Below, one piece after another: positions 8,651 to 19,531 of a DNA stretch of 64,000 nucleotides (position 1 is the stretch's first letter; each line of letters starts with the position of its first letter). The position numbers and the translations under genes are program-made. Under the pieces are notes generated by a model. That model ran no database searches. It was not told the origin of the DNA and saw nothing but the letters and a program-made list of their open reading frames with translations. Origin of the DNA: Beijerinckiaceae bacterium (GTDB taxonomy: Bacteria; Pseudomonadota; Alphaproteobacteria; Rhizobiales; Beijerinckiaceae); contig JAJPIC010000016.1 in the NCBI GenBank assembly GCA_021324915.1, forward strand, positions 1 to 64,000. Direction: 5' to 3'.

Positions 8651-9877
8651 TTACGGCGAGGCCCACACTTTGAGCACGTGATCGGCGCCGCCGGAGGCAA
8701 GCTCGTGCCCATTGGGTGCATAGGCGAGCGCTTTGACGTCCTTCGCGTGGCCGAAGATCGTCCGCACGAGGGAATAGGTCTTTGCGTCCCAGATCCGGAT
8801 CGAGCGATCCGTATAGCCGACCGCCAATCGGCTCTCGTCCGGCGAAATCGCGATCGACCAGACATTGCCTTGCGCGCCGAAAAGTGGCGGGGCGGTCTGC
8901 AATCTCGCCAAAAGCTTTCCGGTTGCCCCTTCGAAAATCGAAACGCCGGGCTTTTCATATCCGCCGGCCGCCAATCTGCCGTCGCGGAAAAAGACGAGCG
9001 TTCCGATCGCAAATCCGCTGTCCGGATTGTCGAGCGCGCCAAGTGCGGCGCCGGTCGCCGCATTCCAGATCTTTATGTCGCCATATTCGCTGCCCGAGGC
9101 AACGCGGGCGCCGTCGCGCGAGAAGGCAACAGCGTCGATAGAATCCGTTCCCGCGCGCCAGAGAGACGCGCCGTCTGCCCCGCTCCAGAGGAGGATTCCT
9201 CTCGAAACCGAGCCCGTAGCGATCTCCTTCCCATCGGGCGAGACGGCGATGGCATAATTGCCGTCCGCTGCCTTGCCTGCCAAGGTTGGCGTAACGCTGC
9301 CCCAATCGGAACTCGACCAGATCCGCAGGCCGCTGCTTGTCGCTGCCGCCAGCGATCTTCCGTCGGGCGAAAAGGCGACCGCCTGGATGTCCTGATAAGA
9401 TTCCGCCGCCGGGCTCTTGCCCTCGGCGCCAGTATTCGCGTCCAATATCTCCAGGCCGCCGTAACCCATCGCGATTGCGATCCATTTTCCATCGGGCGAA
9501 TAGGCGACCGTGTCGGGATCGTCGCGCAGCGAAAAGCTCTGCAGGCTCGCGGGAGAAACCGTCTTCCAGGATTCGGGCGCGAAGATCCAAAAGACGCCGG
9601 CGGCGACGACCAAAATGCCCAATCTTGCCGCAACGCCGGCGGCGCTCTGCGGCCAAAAGAGATTGCGCAGGCTCGCGCGGCCCTCTTTCGTGAAGAGACC
9701 GCGGACAAATTGGCCGCATCCGATGAGGACCTGCAACCCGCCGACGACGACGAGGCCCCAGGTCACGTAATAATGGCCGCCGTTCTCGCGCGCGAGCGCA
9801 TAGGTTCCAAAGCTGATCGCAAGGCCGGCGGCCGCAACAAGGAGTCCCACCCCAATGTTGATCAGTCCGGCCTTCAT
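8651..9877 (-). CDS. Membrane-anchored seven-repeat WD40 protein
   Basis: 408 residues of unknown role. Residues 1-100 hold about three hydrophobic segments (LINIGVGLLVAAAGLAISF, VTWGLVVVGGLQVLIG, LGILVVAAGVFWIF), so the protein is inner-membrane anchored. Seven WD-type repeats follow, each with a S/A-P-D-G turn and closing I-W or equivalent (VAYSPDGKWIA, VAFSPDGRSLA, AVSPDGKEIA, AFSRDGARVA, LVFFRDGRLA, AISPDESRLA, AYAPNGHELA): a complete seven-bladed propeller. It probably scaffolds protein contacts outside or at the membrane. Codon use looks like the host, unlike the two genes upstream. It lies 35 bp from the ParA gene and 19 bp before rsmB. Confidence 0.8.
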   Translation of the reverse strand: MKAGLINIGVGLLVAAAGLAISFGTYALARENGGHYYVTWGLVVVGGLQVLIGCGQFVRGLFTKEGRASLRNLFWPQSAAGVAARLGILVVAAGVFWIFAPESWKTVSPASLQSFSLRDDPDTVAYSPDGKWIAIAMGYGGLEILDANTGAEGKSPAAESYQDIQAVAFSPDGRSLAAATSSGLRIWSSSDWGSVTPTLAGKAADGNYAIAVSPDGKEIATGSVSRGILLWSGADGASLWRAGTDSIDAVAFSRDGARVASGSEYGDIKIWNAATGAALGALDNPDSGFAIGTLVFFRDGRLAAGGYEKPGVSIFEGATGKLLARLQTAPPLFGAQGNVWSIAISPDESRLAVGYTDRSIRIWDAKTYSLVRTIFGHAKDVKALAYAPNGHELASGGADHVLKVWASP

Positions 9878-9912
9878 TGAGCGCTCTCCTGATCTCTGCG
9901 ACTATCGATATT

Positions 9913-10920
9913 TTACGCGGGCAACAACAATGGCGTTGACGAACCGATTTCCTCCAAAATCCTGCGCGCCAACGCGTCAAAGTCGCGTCGACACTCCTGA
10001 ACCGCCGATTGATGCCCCCCGATGGCTCCATCAGCAGGCTTCAGTAAAAACATCGGCTTATGCGCCTCCTGAGCCATCGGCATCAGGGAGCGGTAGTCCT
10101 TAAGTAAAGCGAGTTTTTTCGGATCATTGTCGATCGTCAAATTGTGCGGGGGTTGAAAATCGTTATCAACCGCAGCTCTGTAAGTATCCGGAATGCGATT
10201 CAACCAACGTTGAAAAGCCTTTACAGGACCACGCGCAAAGACACTATAGCGCGAGACAACATAGCCCAGCGCCAGCATTTCACCTTGCGGTAAATCAAAG
10301 GATATGTTGGCAGGTTTCGCTTCCAGCCTTTTCTTCCAGGCCTGACGCCAGTCGCGAAGCTTTGGTCCCACGTTTTGCAAGCCACGAATCGCAAATAGAT
10401 CGGCGGATAGCGGAATAATTACGTAATCCGCGGCGACAAGACTACACCGATTTATCGCACCGAGATTTGGACCGACATCTATCAATGCCAAATCCGCGGC
10501 AACCTTTGCTCCGGATTCGTGAATTATGCGGTCGAAAGAGGTTGTTACGCGAAATGCTCTTACATCCCCGTCTAGGCATTTTGGCCAGGTGGTCGAGAGT
10601 TCATCCTCCACGCTTGATAGCGCAAGATCTCCAGGAATGAGAGATAATCTGTCCGTGATCGAATACGGCGTTTGGACAGAAATATCGCCGATCCCTTCCA
10701 TCAGCGGCTTGATTGCACCGTAAATGGTCGAGCTCCCACCGCTGTCCCATACCCGTTCGATCGCCTCTTCCGACAGGAAAGCGCTCGTAGCATTTGCCTG
10801 CGGATCCAAGTCCGCAACTAACGTTTTGATGCCTAAGAGAGACATCATCCAGCTTAGATGGTAGACGAGTGAAGTTTTTCCTACGCCACCCTTGTTGTTG
10901 AAAAACGCAATAGTCTTCAC
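9913..10920 (-). CDS. ParA/MinD-type ATPase of a two-gene accessory module
   Basis: 335 residues. The deviant Walker A motif NNKGGVGKTSL is at residues 8-18, Walker A' VADLDPQANAT follows near 36, and ADLALIDVGPNLG is the Walker B region; VIIPLSADLFAIRGL is typical of plasmid-type ParA. The C-terminal third is unlike standard chromosome ParA. The start is a GTG that overlaps the stop of the AlbA_2 gene (GTGA), so the two are translated as a unit. No parB or parS is nearby, so ordinary segregation is unlikely. Base composition is lower in GC (27 of 60 in the row 10141-10200) than in guaB (41 of 60 in 12841-12900). Probably acquired. Confidence 0.85.
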   Translation of the reverse strand: MKTIAFFNNKGGVGKTSLVYHLSWMMSLLGIKTLVADLDPQANATSAFLSEEAIERVWDSGGSSTIYGAIKPLMEGIGDISVQTPYSITDRLSLIPGDLALSSVEDELSTTWPKCLDGDVRAFRVTTSFDRIIHESGAKVAADLALIDVGPNLGAINRCSLVAADYVIIPLSADLFAIRGLQNVGPKLRDWRQAWKKRLEAKPANISFDLPQGEMLALGYVVSRYSVFARGPVKAFQRWLNRIPDTYRAAVDNDFQPPHNLTIDNDPKKLALLKDYRSLMPMAQEAHKPMFLLKPADGAIGGHQSAVQECRRDFDALARRILEEIGSSTPLLLPA

Positions 10921-12118
10921 GGATGCCTCCGCAGAACTACTTGCACAAAGTTGGGGAATATCTCATATCCCGCAGGCGGATTACCGTTTTCACGCAATTC
11001 ACGTTCAACGATTTGCAAGCCTATGCCGAACTTCTCGACGAATCCCAAATTGGCGAGCGCCTCGGCGAGGGTTGGATTGCGGTAATCCGTAACCCCAGGC
11101 TTGCCGAACGTCTCCGGCGTTACCTGGCCGTAAACCCCTCCAGGACTTTGAATCTCGACGCGGTCTTCGTACCAGGAAATGCGGACAGGACTATTGGTGC
11201 CTTGGTAATTGCGATGAATAATTGCATTACGGAAAACTTGTCGCAAAGCTGGTAAAGGGTAGTCCGCACTGTCTGAGCGGAGAGAACTTCCGACCCGGAT
11301 AGCACTCCTGTTCCAAAGATTGCCGATTTCCTCAATAAATCTCAATTGGTCCGGCAGCGCTCCTGTGATTTGATGCCGATCAATAATAGGATCAGTGAGC
11401 TCGGTGCCGCTGATGCGTAGCGCCTGAACATATGCTCCCGGAAAGTAATCCTGTGGTGATTTGCCCAGGACCAATATTGCAGTAACAGTTGGTCTTCCCT
11501 GCGGATCGAGAAGCCGCAAGGCACGTAGTTGCTGTTCTTCGCTTCGCCCGTTCTGAGCGAGAATATCGGCGGGGACCGCAGTGGGCAGGTACTCAATTTT
11601 GAAGCGCACCAAATCAATATCATCAATACTTGATTCCGGCACCCCTTTCGCGTCAAAGGGCAGACTCTGAGCTCGCTGTTTTTCCAGCAGTCGCCGCTCT
11701 TCCTCTGGCGACGCAGTCGCCCTGCGTGGGCCTACCCGAATCCACACACGCTCTTCATAGCGCATCGGAGGGTTATCGGAAGGTAGCACCGTGACAACGG
11801 CAACAGTACAGCCATCAATTGTGCGCCTTTCCACCGACATTGTCGGAAACGGCTGAAACTTGCCGGTGCTTCTCCACCCTGCAACGGTTTCAAGTAAGTG
11901 ATCACTAATCGGTAGCCCAGCGCAAGATAGATCGTCATCCTGCCCTATAATGATGATTCCGGGAGAGTTACTTCCCGCCAAATCATTCGCGAAAGCACAA
12001 ATCGCGCGACAAATGTCGTCGGGGCGACTGATCGATCTCTTTCGTTCGATCCGCTCCCCTTCGCTTGACCGAAATGCGCCCGTCAATTCTTCATCGGATA
12101 GGTGTAGGGAAGTAGACA

Positions 12119-12119
<1 letters not shown>
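10917..12119 (-). CDS. AlbA_2 (Schlafen-like) ATP-binding protein of the same module
   Basis: 400 residues. The N-terminal AlbA_2/divergent AAA_4 domain shows E-x5-E-x-K/R spacing in EGERIERKRS, then ICRAICAFANDLAGSNSPG and IIIIGQDD. A GHKL-like C-terminal domain shows PLPALRQVFRNAIIHRNYQG, RVEIQSPGGVYG, then the conserved YRNPTLAEAL and EKFGIGLQIVER. Such proteins are annotated as regulators or RecG-like helicases without proof; several occur in defence contexts. The ATG at 12119 shares one base with the guaB stop (TGATG); a GTG one codon earlier is possible. It is coupled to ParA downstream by a 4-bp overlap. Low GC (28 of 60 at 11941-12000) suggests transfer. Confidence 0.82.
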
Positions 12120-13639
<1,520 letters not shown>

Positions 13640-13842
13640 CTAAAACAGTGCCGCGAATCGGAGGCCGATCCGCGGCGGATTAAAGTTGGCAGCGGCTCAT
13701 AGCACGGTTATGTCGCAGCGCAAAGGAAAGAACTTCGAGGTTCAACCAGTGCCGAAATTCTAAGGCTTTAGAGCCGGGTTCCGGCAGACACCTGTCGCCC
13801 GATCGCTCTCAGCCCTAATCTCCCCCCACCTGGAGACGCCTC

Positions 13843-15249
13843 TTGCCGCGCTACCTTCTCACGGCGCTGATCGTCGCTTGCGCCATATTCATGGAGACCC
13901 TCGACGGGACGGTGATCGCCACCTCGCTGCCCGCGATCGCCGCCGATCTGCACGAGGACCCGATCGCACTCAAACTGGCGCTCACGTCCTATCTCCTGTC
14001 GCTCGCCATATTCATTCCTGCGAGCGGCTGGGCGGCGGACAAATTCGGCGCGCGGACGATTTTCCGCAGCGCGATCCTGGTCTTCACCTTCGGCTCGATC
14101 CTCTGCGGCTTCTCCAGCACGCTCTGGGAATTCGTGGCGGCGCGCATGATTCAGGGATTTGGCGGCGCCATGATGGTGCCGGTGGGCCGCCTCGTGCTTT
14201 TGCGCTCGGTCGCCCGTTCGGAAGTCGTCGGCGCGCTTTCCTATATCATGATCCCTGCCCTCCTCGGACCGCTCTGCGGCCCGATCATCGGCGGCTTCAT
14301 CACGACCTATTTTCATTGGCGATGGATCTTCTTCGTCAATGTTCCGATCGGGGCCGCCGGCATCGTCCTCGTCAGCCTATTCATCAAGAACATACGCGGC
14401 GAAGAGCCTTGGCCGCTCGACGTCAAAGGCTTCATCCTCTCGGGCGCGGGGCTCGCCTCCCTGATTTTCGGGCTCACGATTGCCGGGCGCGGCCTCTTCG
14501 GCAAATGGGTGGTCATCGCCCTGCTCGCTCTCGGCGGCATTCTGCTGATCAGCTATTGGCTGCATGCGCGACGGACCAAATTTCCGATCCTCGATTTGCG
14601 CCTGCTGGCGATACCGACATTCCGTGCCAGCATCGTCGGCGGCTCGCTCTTTCGTATCGGGATCGGCGCCTTGCCCTTCCTCCTGCCCTTGATGCTGCAA
14701 GTCGGCTTCGGCATGAACCCGTTTCAATCGGGAAGCGTGACTTTCGTTGCCGCGGTGGGCGCGATGCTGATGAAGGTCACGGCGGTCCCGACGCTTCGCT
14801 GGTTCGGCTTTCGCAACGTCCTCATTTTTGATGCGCTCTTAAGCTGCGCGTTCCTCGCGAGCTATGGGCTCTTCACCGCATCGACTCCTACGGTCGTGAT
14901 GATGAGCCTGCTGCTCTTGGGCGGATTCTTCCGTTCCTTGGAATTCACCGCAATCAATGCGATCACTTATGCCGATATAGATTCAGCAGCCATGAGCCGT
15001 GCAACCAGTTTCGCCGCCGTCGCGCAGCAATTGTCGCTGAGCGTTGGGATTGCGGTCGGCGCTTTCGGCATCCAATTGTCGGAAGCGTTGCGCGGCGCCA
15101 CGCATCTCGCCGTTGTCGACTTTCACCGTGGCTTCTTCCTTGTCGCCATATTTTCGGCAAGCTCGGTTCTGTTGTTCCGCAACTTGCCAAAGGACGCAGG
15201 AACCGATCTCGCCGGCCCGCCGCGCCGCAAGGCTGAAGCCAAGCTCTGA
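13843..15249 (+). CDS. MFS transporter, DHA2-type multidrug efflux pump
   Basis: 468 residues of inner-membrane transporter. The opening METLDGTVIATSLPAIAADL and the loop GWAADKFGARTIF are DHA2 marks; RMIQGFGGAMMVPVGRLVLLRS is the motif C region, and HWRWIFFVNVPIG is shared by the EmrB/HsrA group. It has a Leu/Ile-rich C-terminal half with helices to about residue 450 and a basic tail. The start is TTG at 13843 with GGAG seven bases upstream; no in-frame ATG gives an intact first helix. Divergent from guaB across 236 bp that must hold both promoters. The substrate is unknown. Confidence 0.85.
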   Translation: MPRYLLTALIVACAIFMETLDGTVIATSLPAIAADLHEDPIALKLALTSYLLSLAIFIPASGWAADKFGARTIFRSAILVFTFGSILCGFSSTLWEFVAARMIQGFGGAMMVPVGRLVLLRSVARSEVVGALSYIMIPALLGPLCGPIIGGFITTYFHWRWIFFVNVPIGAAGIVLVSLFIKNIRGEEPWPLDVKGFILSGAGLASLIFGLTIAGRGLFGKWVVIALLALGGILLISYWLHARRTKFPILDLRLLAIPTFRASIVGGSLFRIGIGALPFLLPLMLQVGFGMNPFQSGSVTFVAAVGAMLMKVTAVPTLRWFGFRNVLIFDALLSCAFLASYGLFTASTPTVVMMSLLLLGGFFRSLEFTAINAITYADIDSAAMSRATSFAAVAQQLSLSVGIAVGAFGIQLSEALRGATHLAVVDFHRGFFLVAIFSASSVLLFRNLPKDAGTDLAGPPRRKAEAKL

Positions 15250-15308
15250 TTGCTCTGGGCGGATCCTACCTGCCCGCACCCCCGCTCTGCTAAACCAAGC
15301 GTTGACCA

Positions 15309-15346
15309 GGCCCGCGCCTTAAGCCTCTGGTCGCTAGACGCGGGCC
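15309..15346. terminator. Hairpin after the MFS gene
   Basis: GGCCCGCG (15309-15316) pairs with CGCGGGCC (15339-15346) across a 22-base loop, 60 bp after the MFS stop. No T run follows, so it is a stable stem-loop that may protect the 3' end or end transcription with Rho, rather than a classical intrinsic terminator. Confidence 0.35.
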
Positions 15347-15367
15347 AGCTCTCAGGCATGATCGCGC

Positions 15368-15541
15368 GTGGATCGCGAACAGGAGCTCGCAACCATAGAT
15401 GCGGCGCTTTCAGCCGCCCTCCGGATCGCCGAAAGCCGGAATTGGGGCGCTCTCATCGATGCGCTCAAAATCGCAAAAGCCGAAGTCGACAAACTTGCCA
15501 CGCAACCGCAAGAACCGCCGCAAAGCGGAGACCGGCACTGA
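15368..15541 (+). CDS. Small helical protein, 57 residues
   Basis: Unrecognised. A GTG at 15368 opens a 57-codon frame beginning MDREQELATIDAALSA, continuing ALRIAESRNWGAL and IDALKIAKAEVDKLA, ending in a proline/glutamine-rich tail. The body is a nearly uninterrupted amphipathic alpha-helical pattern with charged residues at regular spacing, unusual for a random frame in this GC range. A stop lies three codons upstream, so GTG is the only start; the ribosome site is weak (AGG about 10 bases before). It could be a small regulatory or structural protein, or chance. Confidence 0.4.
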   Translation: MDREQELATIDAALSAALRIAESRNWGALIDALKIAKAEVDKLATQPQEPPQSGDRH

Positions 15542-15885
15542 AGATTCCATAAAAATCCTCTTGCCTATGAGACCGCCGATGGCATGCTTTCGACATGCAA
15601 TATGATCTCGAGGACATTGCACTGAGGATCGAGGAGGCGCGCCGCGCTCAGGCGGCGCGTCAACTGGCAATGCTCGTTCACTTCTTGCGCAGCGAAAATT
15701 TTCAAGCGAAGGGCGGCGCCATCATTCAGCGCGGTTCGCCCGCCAGCCACCGTTTGAAGCGAAGCGGGATCAAGAGGATCCTGCGAGAATTATTCCCCAC
15801 GCCATCGGCGAGGGCAAAACGGGTTTCTGCTTCGAGGAGGCGTTCGCGGCACGCCTATCGAGAATCGTCCGGCTAGGGCCTTCGT
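15542..15885. other. Gap with possible decayed coding sequence
   Basis: 344 bases with no confident gene. On the minus strand, from about 15750 to 15565, a frame reads ALRLKIFAA, then LLDPQCNVLEIILHVE and SMPSAVS before a stop. The DP-x-x-NVLEI and HVESMPSAV patterns resemble VOC-fold proteins. On the plus strand a 93-codon frame (15595-15876, MQYDLEDIALRIEEARR) turns arginine/serine-rich halfway. Neither has a good ribosome site. Confidence 0.4.
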
Positions 15886-16572
15886 TTAATCTCGGCCGCT
15901 CTCAGCTCTGAATCCCGTCGCCAACATATAGAGCTCGGACGATTCCGCGCGGCTCGCCTTCGGCTTGACGTGTCGGACCTGGGCGAACCGGCGTTTGAGC
16001 ACGGCGAGAAGTTCTGCCTCGGTCCCTCCCTGCAGAACCTTGGCAAGAAAGGTGCCGCCTTCGGCCAGAATCTCGCAAGCGAATTCGGCCGCGCCTTCGA
16101 CGAGAACCATCGTGCGCAAATGGTCGGTCTTGCGATGGCCCGTGGTATTCGCCGCCATGTCGGAGAGGACAACGTCGGCCCGGCCGTTGAGCCGGTCCTT
16201 CAAGATCTGCGGCGCCTGCGGATCGAGGAAATCCAGCAGCTCGAATTCGACGCCGGGTATAGGCTCGAGGGGCAGAAGATCGATGCCGACGATCCTGCCC
16301 TCAGCACCGACTTTTGCCGCTGCGACCTGCGACCAGCCGCCGGGCGCGGCACCTAGATCGACGACCGTCTGCCCGCGCTCGAGAATACGATAGCGCGTAT
16401 CGATCTCGAGGAGCTTATAGGCCGCGCGCGAGCGATAGCCCTCGCTTTTCGCCTGCGCCACATAAGGATCGTTGAGCTGACGTTCGAGCCAGGCGGTCGA
16501 GGCCGCCGATCGCTTGCCCGCGGTCTTCACCCGCGTCTTCATCAGCCGTCCGCCGGATCGAGATGCCTTCAT
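15886..16572 (-). CDS. rlmE: 23S rRNA (uridine-2'-O-)-methyltransferase RlmE
   Basis: Methylates the 2'-OH of U2552 (E. coli numbering) in the 23S rRNA A loop on the 50S subunit. 228 residues. After a basic N-terminal extension of about 30 residues come [12 protein letters not shown] with the first catalytic lysine, [16 protein letters not shown] for SAM binding, [17 protein letters not shown] with the catalytic Asp region, FLAKVLQGG with the next Lys, and [20 protein letters not shown] with the K-P-x-A-S-R-x-x-S-x-E signature. The ATG at 16572 overlaps the ppx stop as ATGA, so the pair is translationally coupled. The ppx-rlmE order is common in Rhizobiales. Confidence 0.95.
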   Translation of the reverse strand: MKASRSGGRLMKTRVKTAGKRSAASTAWLERQLNDPYVAQAKSEGYRSRAAYKLLEIDTRYRILERGQTVVDLGAAPGGWSQVAAAKVGAEGRIVGIDLLPLEPIPGVEFELLDFLDPQAPQILKDRLNGRADVVLSDMAANTTGHRKTDHLRTMVLVEGAAEFACEILAEGGTFLAKVLQGGTEAELLAVLKRRFAQVRHVKPKASRAESSELYMLATGFRAESGRD

Positions 16573-17684
16573 CGCGGCGGAAGCTTTTGGGCGGCGCGGT
16601 CGGCTTCGATCAATTGCATGAGGATGCCTTCGCGCAAGCCGCGGTCGGCGATGCGGACGCGTTTTGCCGGAAAGGCGCGGCGGATGGCTTCGAGGATAGC
16701 GCAGCCGGCGAGCACGAGATCGGCGCGTTCCGAACCGATGCAACCATTGGCGACCCGTTCGCGATAGGACATGTTCCGCAACTGGTCCACCGTCGCATCG
16801 ATTTCGAGATCCGTCATCCAGAGCCCGTCGACGCGGCGCCGATCGTAGCGCGGCAAACCGAGGAAAATACCGCCGATCGTCGTCACGGTTCCGGAGGTGC
16901 CCAGCAAATGAAAATTGCTGCCGCGCTCGAGCGGCGCCGCTTCGGCGACGAAAGCTTCAAGTTCGGCACCGACGCGCGCAACCATCGCTTCGAAGATGTC
17001 ATCGCTGACGTCGACGCCGCCGAACTTTTCGGCAAGCGTGACGACGCCGAGCTTCAACGAAGACCAGAAGCGTATGCCCTCCCGGCCCGAGCGGTCGAGC
17101 CAGATGACCTCGGAGGATCCCCCGCCGATATCGAAGAGCACGACTGCCTGCGCCGCCGGATCGGCGAGCGAAGCACAGCCGGCCGCGGCAAGCCGCGCTT
17201 CCGTTTCGCGGTCGACGACTTCGAGTGCAAGCCCGGTGCTCTTATGAACGCGCGCAATGAATTCGGCGCTGTTCTCGGCAATTCGGCAAGCTTCGGTCGC
17301 GATTAGCCGCGCCCGCGTGACGCCGCGCGCGTTCATCTTGTTGCGGCAAATTTCGAGCGCATTGATCGTGCGGCCTATCGCCGCTTCACTCAACCGTCCG
17401 GTCTGCGAAACGCCTTCCCCGAGCCGAACGATGCGCGAAAATGAATCGACGATGCGAAACCCGGTCGGCTCGGAATTGATTTGTGTCGGGCGCGCAATCA
17501 GAAGCCGGCAATTGTTCGTGCCGAGGTCGAGCGCAGCATAGGTCGGGCGTTCCCGCATGTCGGATTGGAGGGCAAAGCTCTGCGCGCCAACATCCGGCCG
17601 CTCGATCTCGCTCGGAAAATTGGAGCTCAGCAGGTCCTCCAGGGCCGTTGGGAGTGCATCGGCTTCTCGGCCGCGACCGCGCAT
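16569..17684 (-). CDS. ppx: Ppx/GppA family exopolyphosphatase
   Basis: Hydrolyses terminal phosphate of polyphosphate or pppGpp; which one cannot be read from sequence. The actin-like ATPase fold shows phosphate 1 motif [16 protein letters not shown], the [17 protein letters not shown] loop, [12 protein letters not shown] (phosphate 2) and [13 protein letters not shown], with [16 protein letters not shown] near the end. The 371-residue form has about 40 N-terminal residues without family likeness; an ATG at 17558, eight codons before the first strand, is an alternative start. It lacks the C-terminal HD domain of long GppA forms. Coupled to rlmE by a 4-bp overlap. Confidence 0.9.
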   Translation of the reverse strand: MRGRGREADALPTALEDLLSSNFPSEIERPDVGAQSFALQSDMRERPTYAALDLGTNNCRLLIARPTQINSEPTGFRIVDSFSRIVRLGEGVSQTGRLSEAAIGRTINALEICRNKMNARGVTRARLIATEACRIAENSAEFIARVHKSTGLALEVVDRETEARLAAAGCASLADPAAQAVVLFDIGGGSSEVIWLDRSGREGIRFWSSLKLGVVTLAEKFGGVDVSDDIFEAMVARVGAELEAFVAEAAPLERGSNFHLLGTSGTVTTIGGIFLGLPRYDRRRVDGLWMTDLEIDATVDQLRNMSYRERVANGCIGSERADLVLAGCAILEAIRRAFPAKRVRIADRGLREGILMQLIEADRAAQKLPPR

Positions 17685-17737
17685 TGGATCGCGGCGCCCC
17701 TATCTATTCAGGATCGGCCGTCGGCGGCAAGCTCCGG

Positions 17738-19396
17738 CTATCGTCCCCGATGATGGGACCGCTTCGATTTCGGCTTGGCCGCGGGCTTGGTTTCCTTTTT
17801 GGATTTGGCTTTGCCGTGCGGGCCTTCCTTGCTCGCCTTCGTCTGCCCGTGTTTCGACTTTTCCGGTTTCGACCTCTCGGGCTTGTTTTTTTCCGACTTC
17901 CTTTTCTCCGGTTTCGCCTTTTCGGGCTTGGCCTTTCCGCCCTTTGCGCCGGAGCTTTCGTCACTCGATTTTGCGCGCTCCTCGGCCTTCGCCGGCTCCG
18001 CGCTCGATTGATCGGATGCAGTTTTGCTTGGCGCGGCGGGGGGCGCATTGTGACTCGCTGCCGGCTCGACAATCGCACCGGGCGCACCGACCGGCTTCAC
18101 ATCGTGCAGCGGAATGGGCGCAGGAGAAGGCAGCGCGCCCGGGGCTCCAGGTTGCGGCGGCAGAAGATGCTCGAATTCGACCGGCCGTAGCGGCAAGTTG
18201 GAAGCCGGCGGAGGCGGCGGAAAGGAAGGATCGTTGAAGATCAGCACCGGCTGATCGACGACGAGATATTCCTCTTCGTGCGGTGGAGGCAGGCCGCCGA
18301 AATCATAAGGGTCGAAGCGCGGCGGCGGATCGAGCGGAGCGGCCAGAACGGCAAGCCGTCTGCGCGCGTCGACGAAATGCGGACCAAAGCGATAGCGCCG
18401 CATATAGGTCCAATAAGCTTCCGGCGTATTGGCGGCGACGGCCCGCGCCCATGTGAGCGCTTCGCGTCGCGCCGCGGCCAAGGCGCGCACGCGCAGCGCC
18501 AGCGAGTCGCGCGGATAAGCGGCCAGGAATTCCTCATAAGCATCGAGCGTGTCGCGCTCGATCGCAAGAGTGTAAGCCGCCGCGACCGGCAAGCCGCCCA
18601 GCTTCTTGCTTTGTTCGCTCGCAAGATTGGCGAGCGCCGGGGCGTCCGCGTCCCGGGTGAAGAAATAGATCGGTGTCTCGATTTTCGAGGCATTCCAAGG
18701 CACGACTGCGCCGGCCGTCAATTGGTTGACCCGCACGCGCGTGTCGGCGAACATTTGATCGAGAGACGTGCCTTCGCGCATCATTTCGACGAGGCCCATG
18801 GCATAGGCGCCGTAAGGGCCCGGCTCATCCGGCGCAATCGAATCCGGCGCCGCATTGAAAGCGTAGAGAGTGCCGGGTTCAGGATCGACCAATGCCAGCC
18901 CGCCGGCGAAGGGATGGCCTTCGGTCGCGAAATGCGGATAGCGGGCAATATCGAAAACAAAGATCCGGGCGCGGCCGGGGGCGGCCGCAATCTGGCGCGT
19001 GTAATCGGCGAGCCGCACATTGGCGATCGGCACGTCCGCCTCGCGCTGCACGACGGCATCGACGGGCGTGAAATAGTTTTCGCCTGCAAACTGCAGTCCG
19101 CGCCCGGCGAGATAGACGAAGACGATCGCATCGGGGCCGGCCTGCTGCACTTTGCCGGCGAAGTCCTGCAGCAGGTGGCGCAAGGCATTCTGATCGAGGT
19201 CGGCGCCGCCGGTGACCTCGAATCCCGCCTCCCTCAAAGTCTCGGCGACGAGGCCCGCGTCGTTCACCCCTGTGGCGAGTTGCCCGAATTTATAATGCGC
19301 ATTGCCAATGACGAGTGCGAGGCGCTGTTCATCCGCGCGCAGCGGCGCAAGCGAAAAGCCAAGCAGAAGAATGAAAGCGCAGAAAAGGACGCGCAT
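17738..19396 (-). CDS. Secreted caspase-fold (peptidase C14-like) protein, catalytic residues lost
   Basis: 552 residues. A signal peptide (MRVLFCAFILLLGFSLAPLRA) sends it to the periplasm. The caspase fold follows: RLALVIGNAHYKFGQL, ATGVNDAGLVAETLREAGFEV, and IVFVYLAGRGLQFAGENYF. Active relatives have a histidine in Y-x-A/S-G-H-G and a cysteine in L-D-A-C-R; here these are Arg99 (LAGRG) and Ala151 (FDIAR), so peptidase activity is unlikely. A middle region (about 260-350) is helical and alanine-rich, followed by a proline-rich segment and a Lys/Glu/Pro/Ser tail of about 100 residues that could bind anionic surfaces. No ligand-binding domain or partner peptidase is adjacent. A binding or scaffolding role is inferred. 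Confidence 0.82.
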   Translation of the reverse strand: MRVLFCAFILLLGFSLAPLRADEQRLALVIGNAHYKFGQLATGVNDAGLVAETLREAGFEVTGGADLDQNALRHLLQDFAGKVQQAGPDAIVFVYLAGRGLQFAGENYFTPVDAVVQREADVPIANVRLADYTRQIAAAPGRARIFVFDIARYPHFATEGHPFAGGLALVDPEPGTLYAFNAAPDSIAPDEPGPYGAYAMGLVEMMREGTSLDQMFADTRVRVNQLTAGAVVPWNASKIETPIYFFTRDADAPALANLASEQSKKLGGLPVAAAYTLAIERDTLDAYEEFLAAYPRDSLALRVRALAAARREALTWARAVAANTPEAYWTYMRRYRFGPHFVDARRRLAVLAAPLDPPPRFDPYDFGGLPPPHEEEYLVVDQPVLIFNDPSFPPPPPASNLPLRPVEFEHLLPPQPGAPGALPSPAPIPLHDVKPVGAPGAIVEPAASHNAPPAAPSKTASDQSSAEPAKAEERAKSSDESSGAKGGKAKPEKAKPEKRKSEKNKPERSKPEKSKHGQTKASKEGPHGKAKSKKETKPAAKPKSKRSHHRGR

Positions 19397-19531
19397 AGTC
19401 CACCAATAGTTTAAAGATCAATCCAATAGGGCGCTTTATGGCCGAACCGGGGCTGATAAGCCATCGGACTTGCTCGTAGAATTTCGCAAGATTTTCCTCG
19501 AATTTGTGCCCATGCCCTCGCCTCCAGTCAC

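Noticed and set aside
9878-9912. Copy of the guaB 3' end as right boundary of the AlbA_2-ParA insert
   Set aside because: I compared the bases after the ParA stop with the guaB end and found no useful match, so no attachment repeat can be claimed for this insert.
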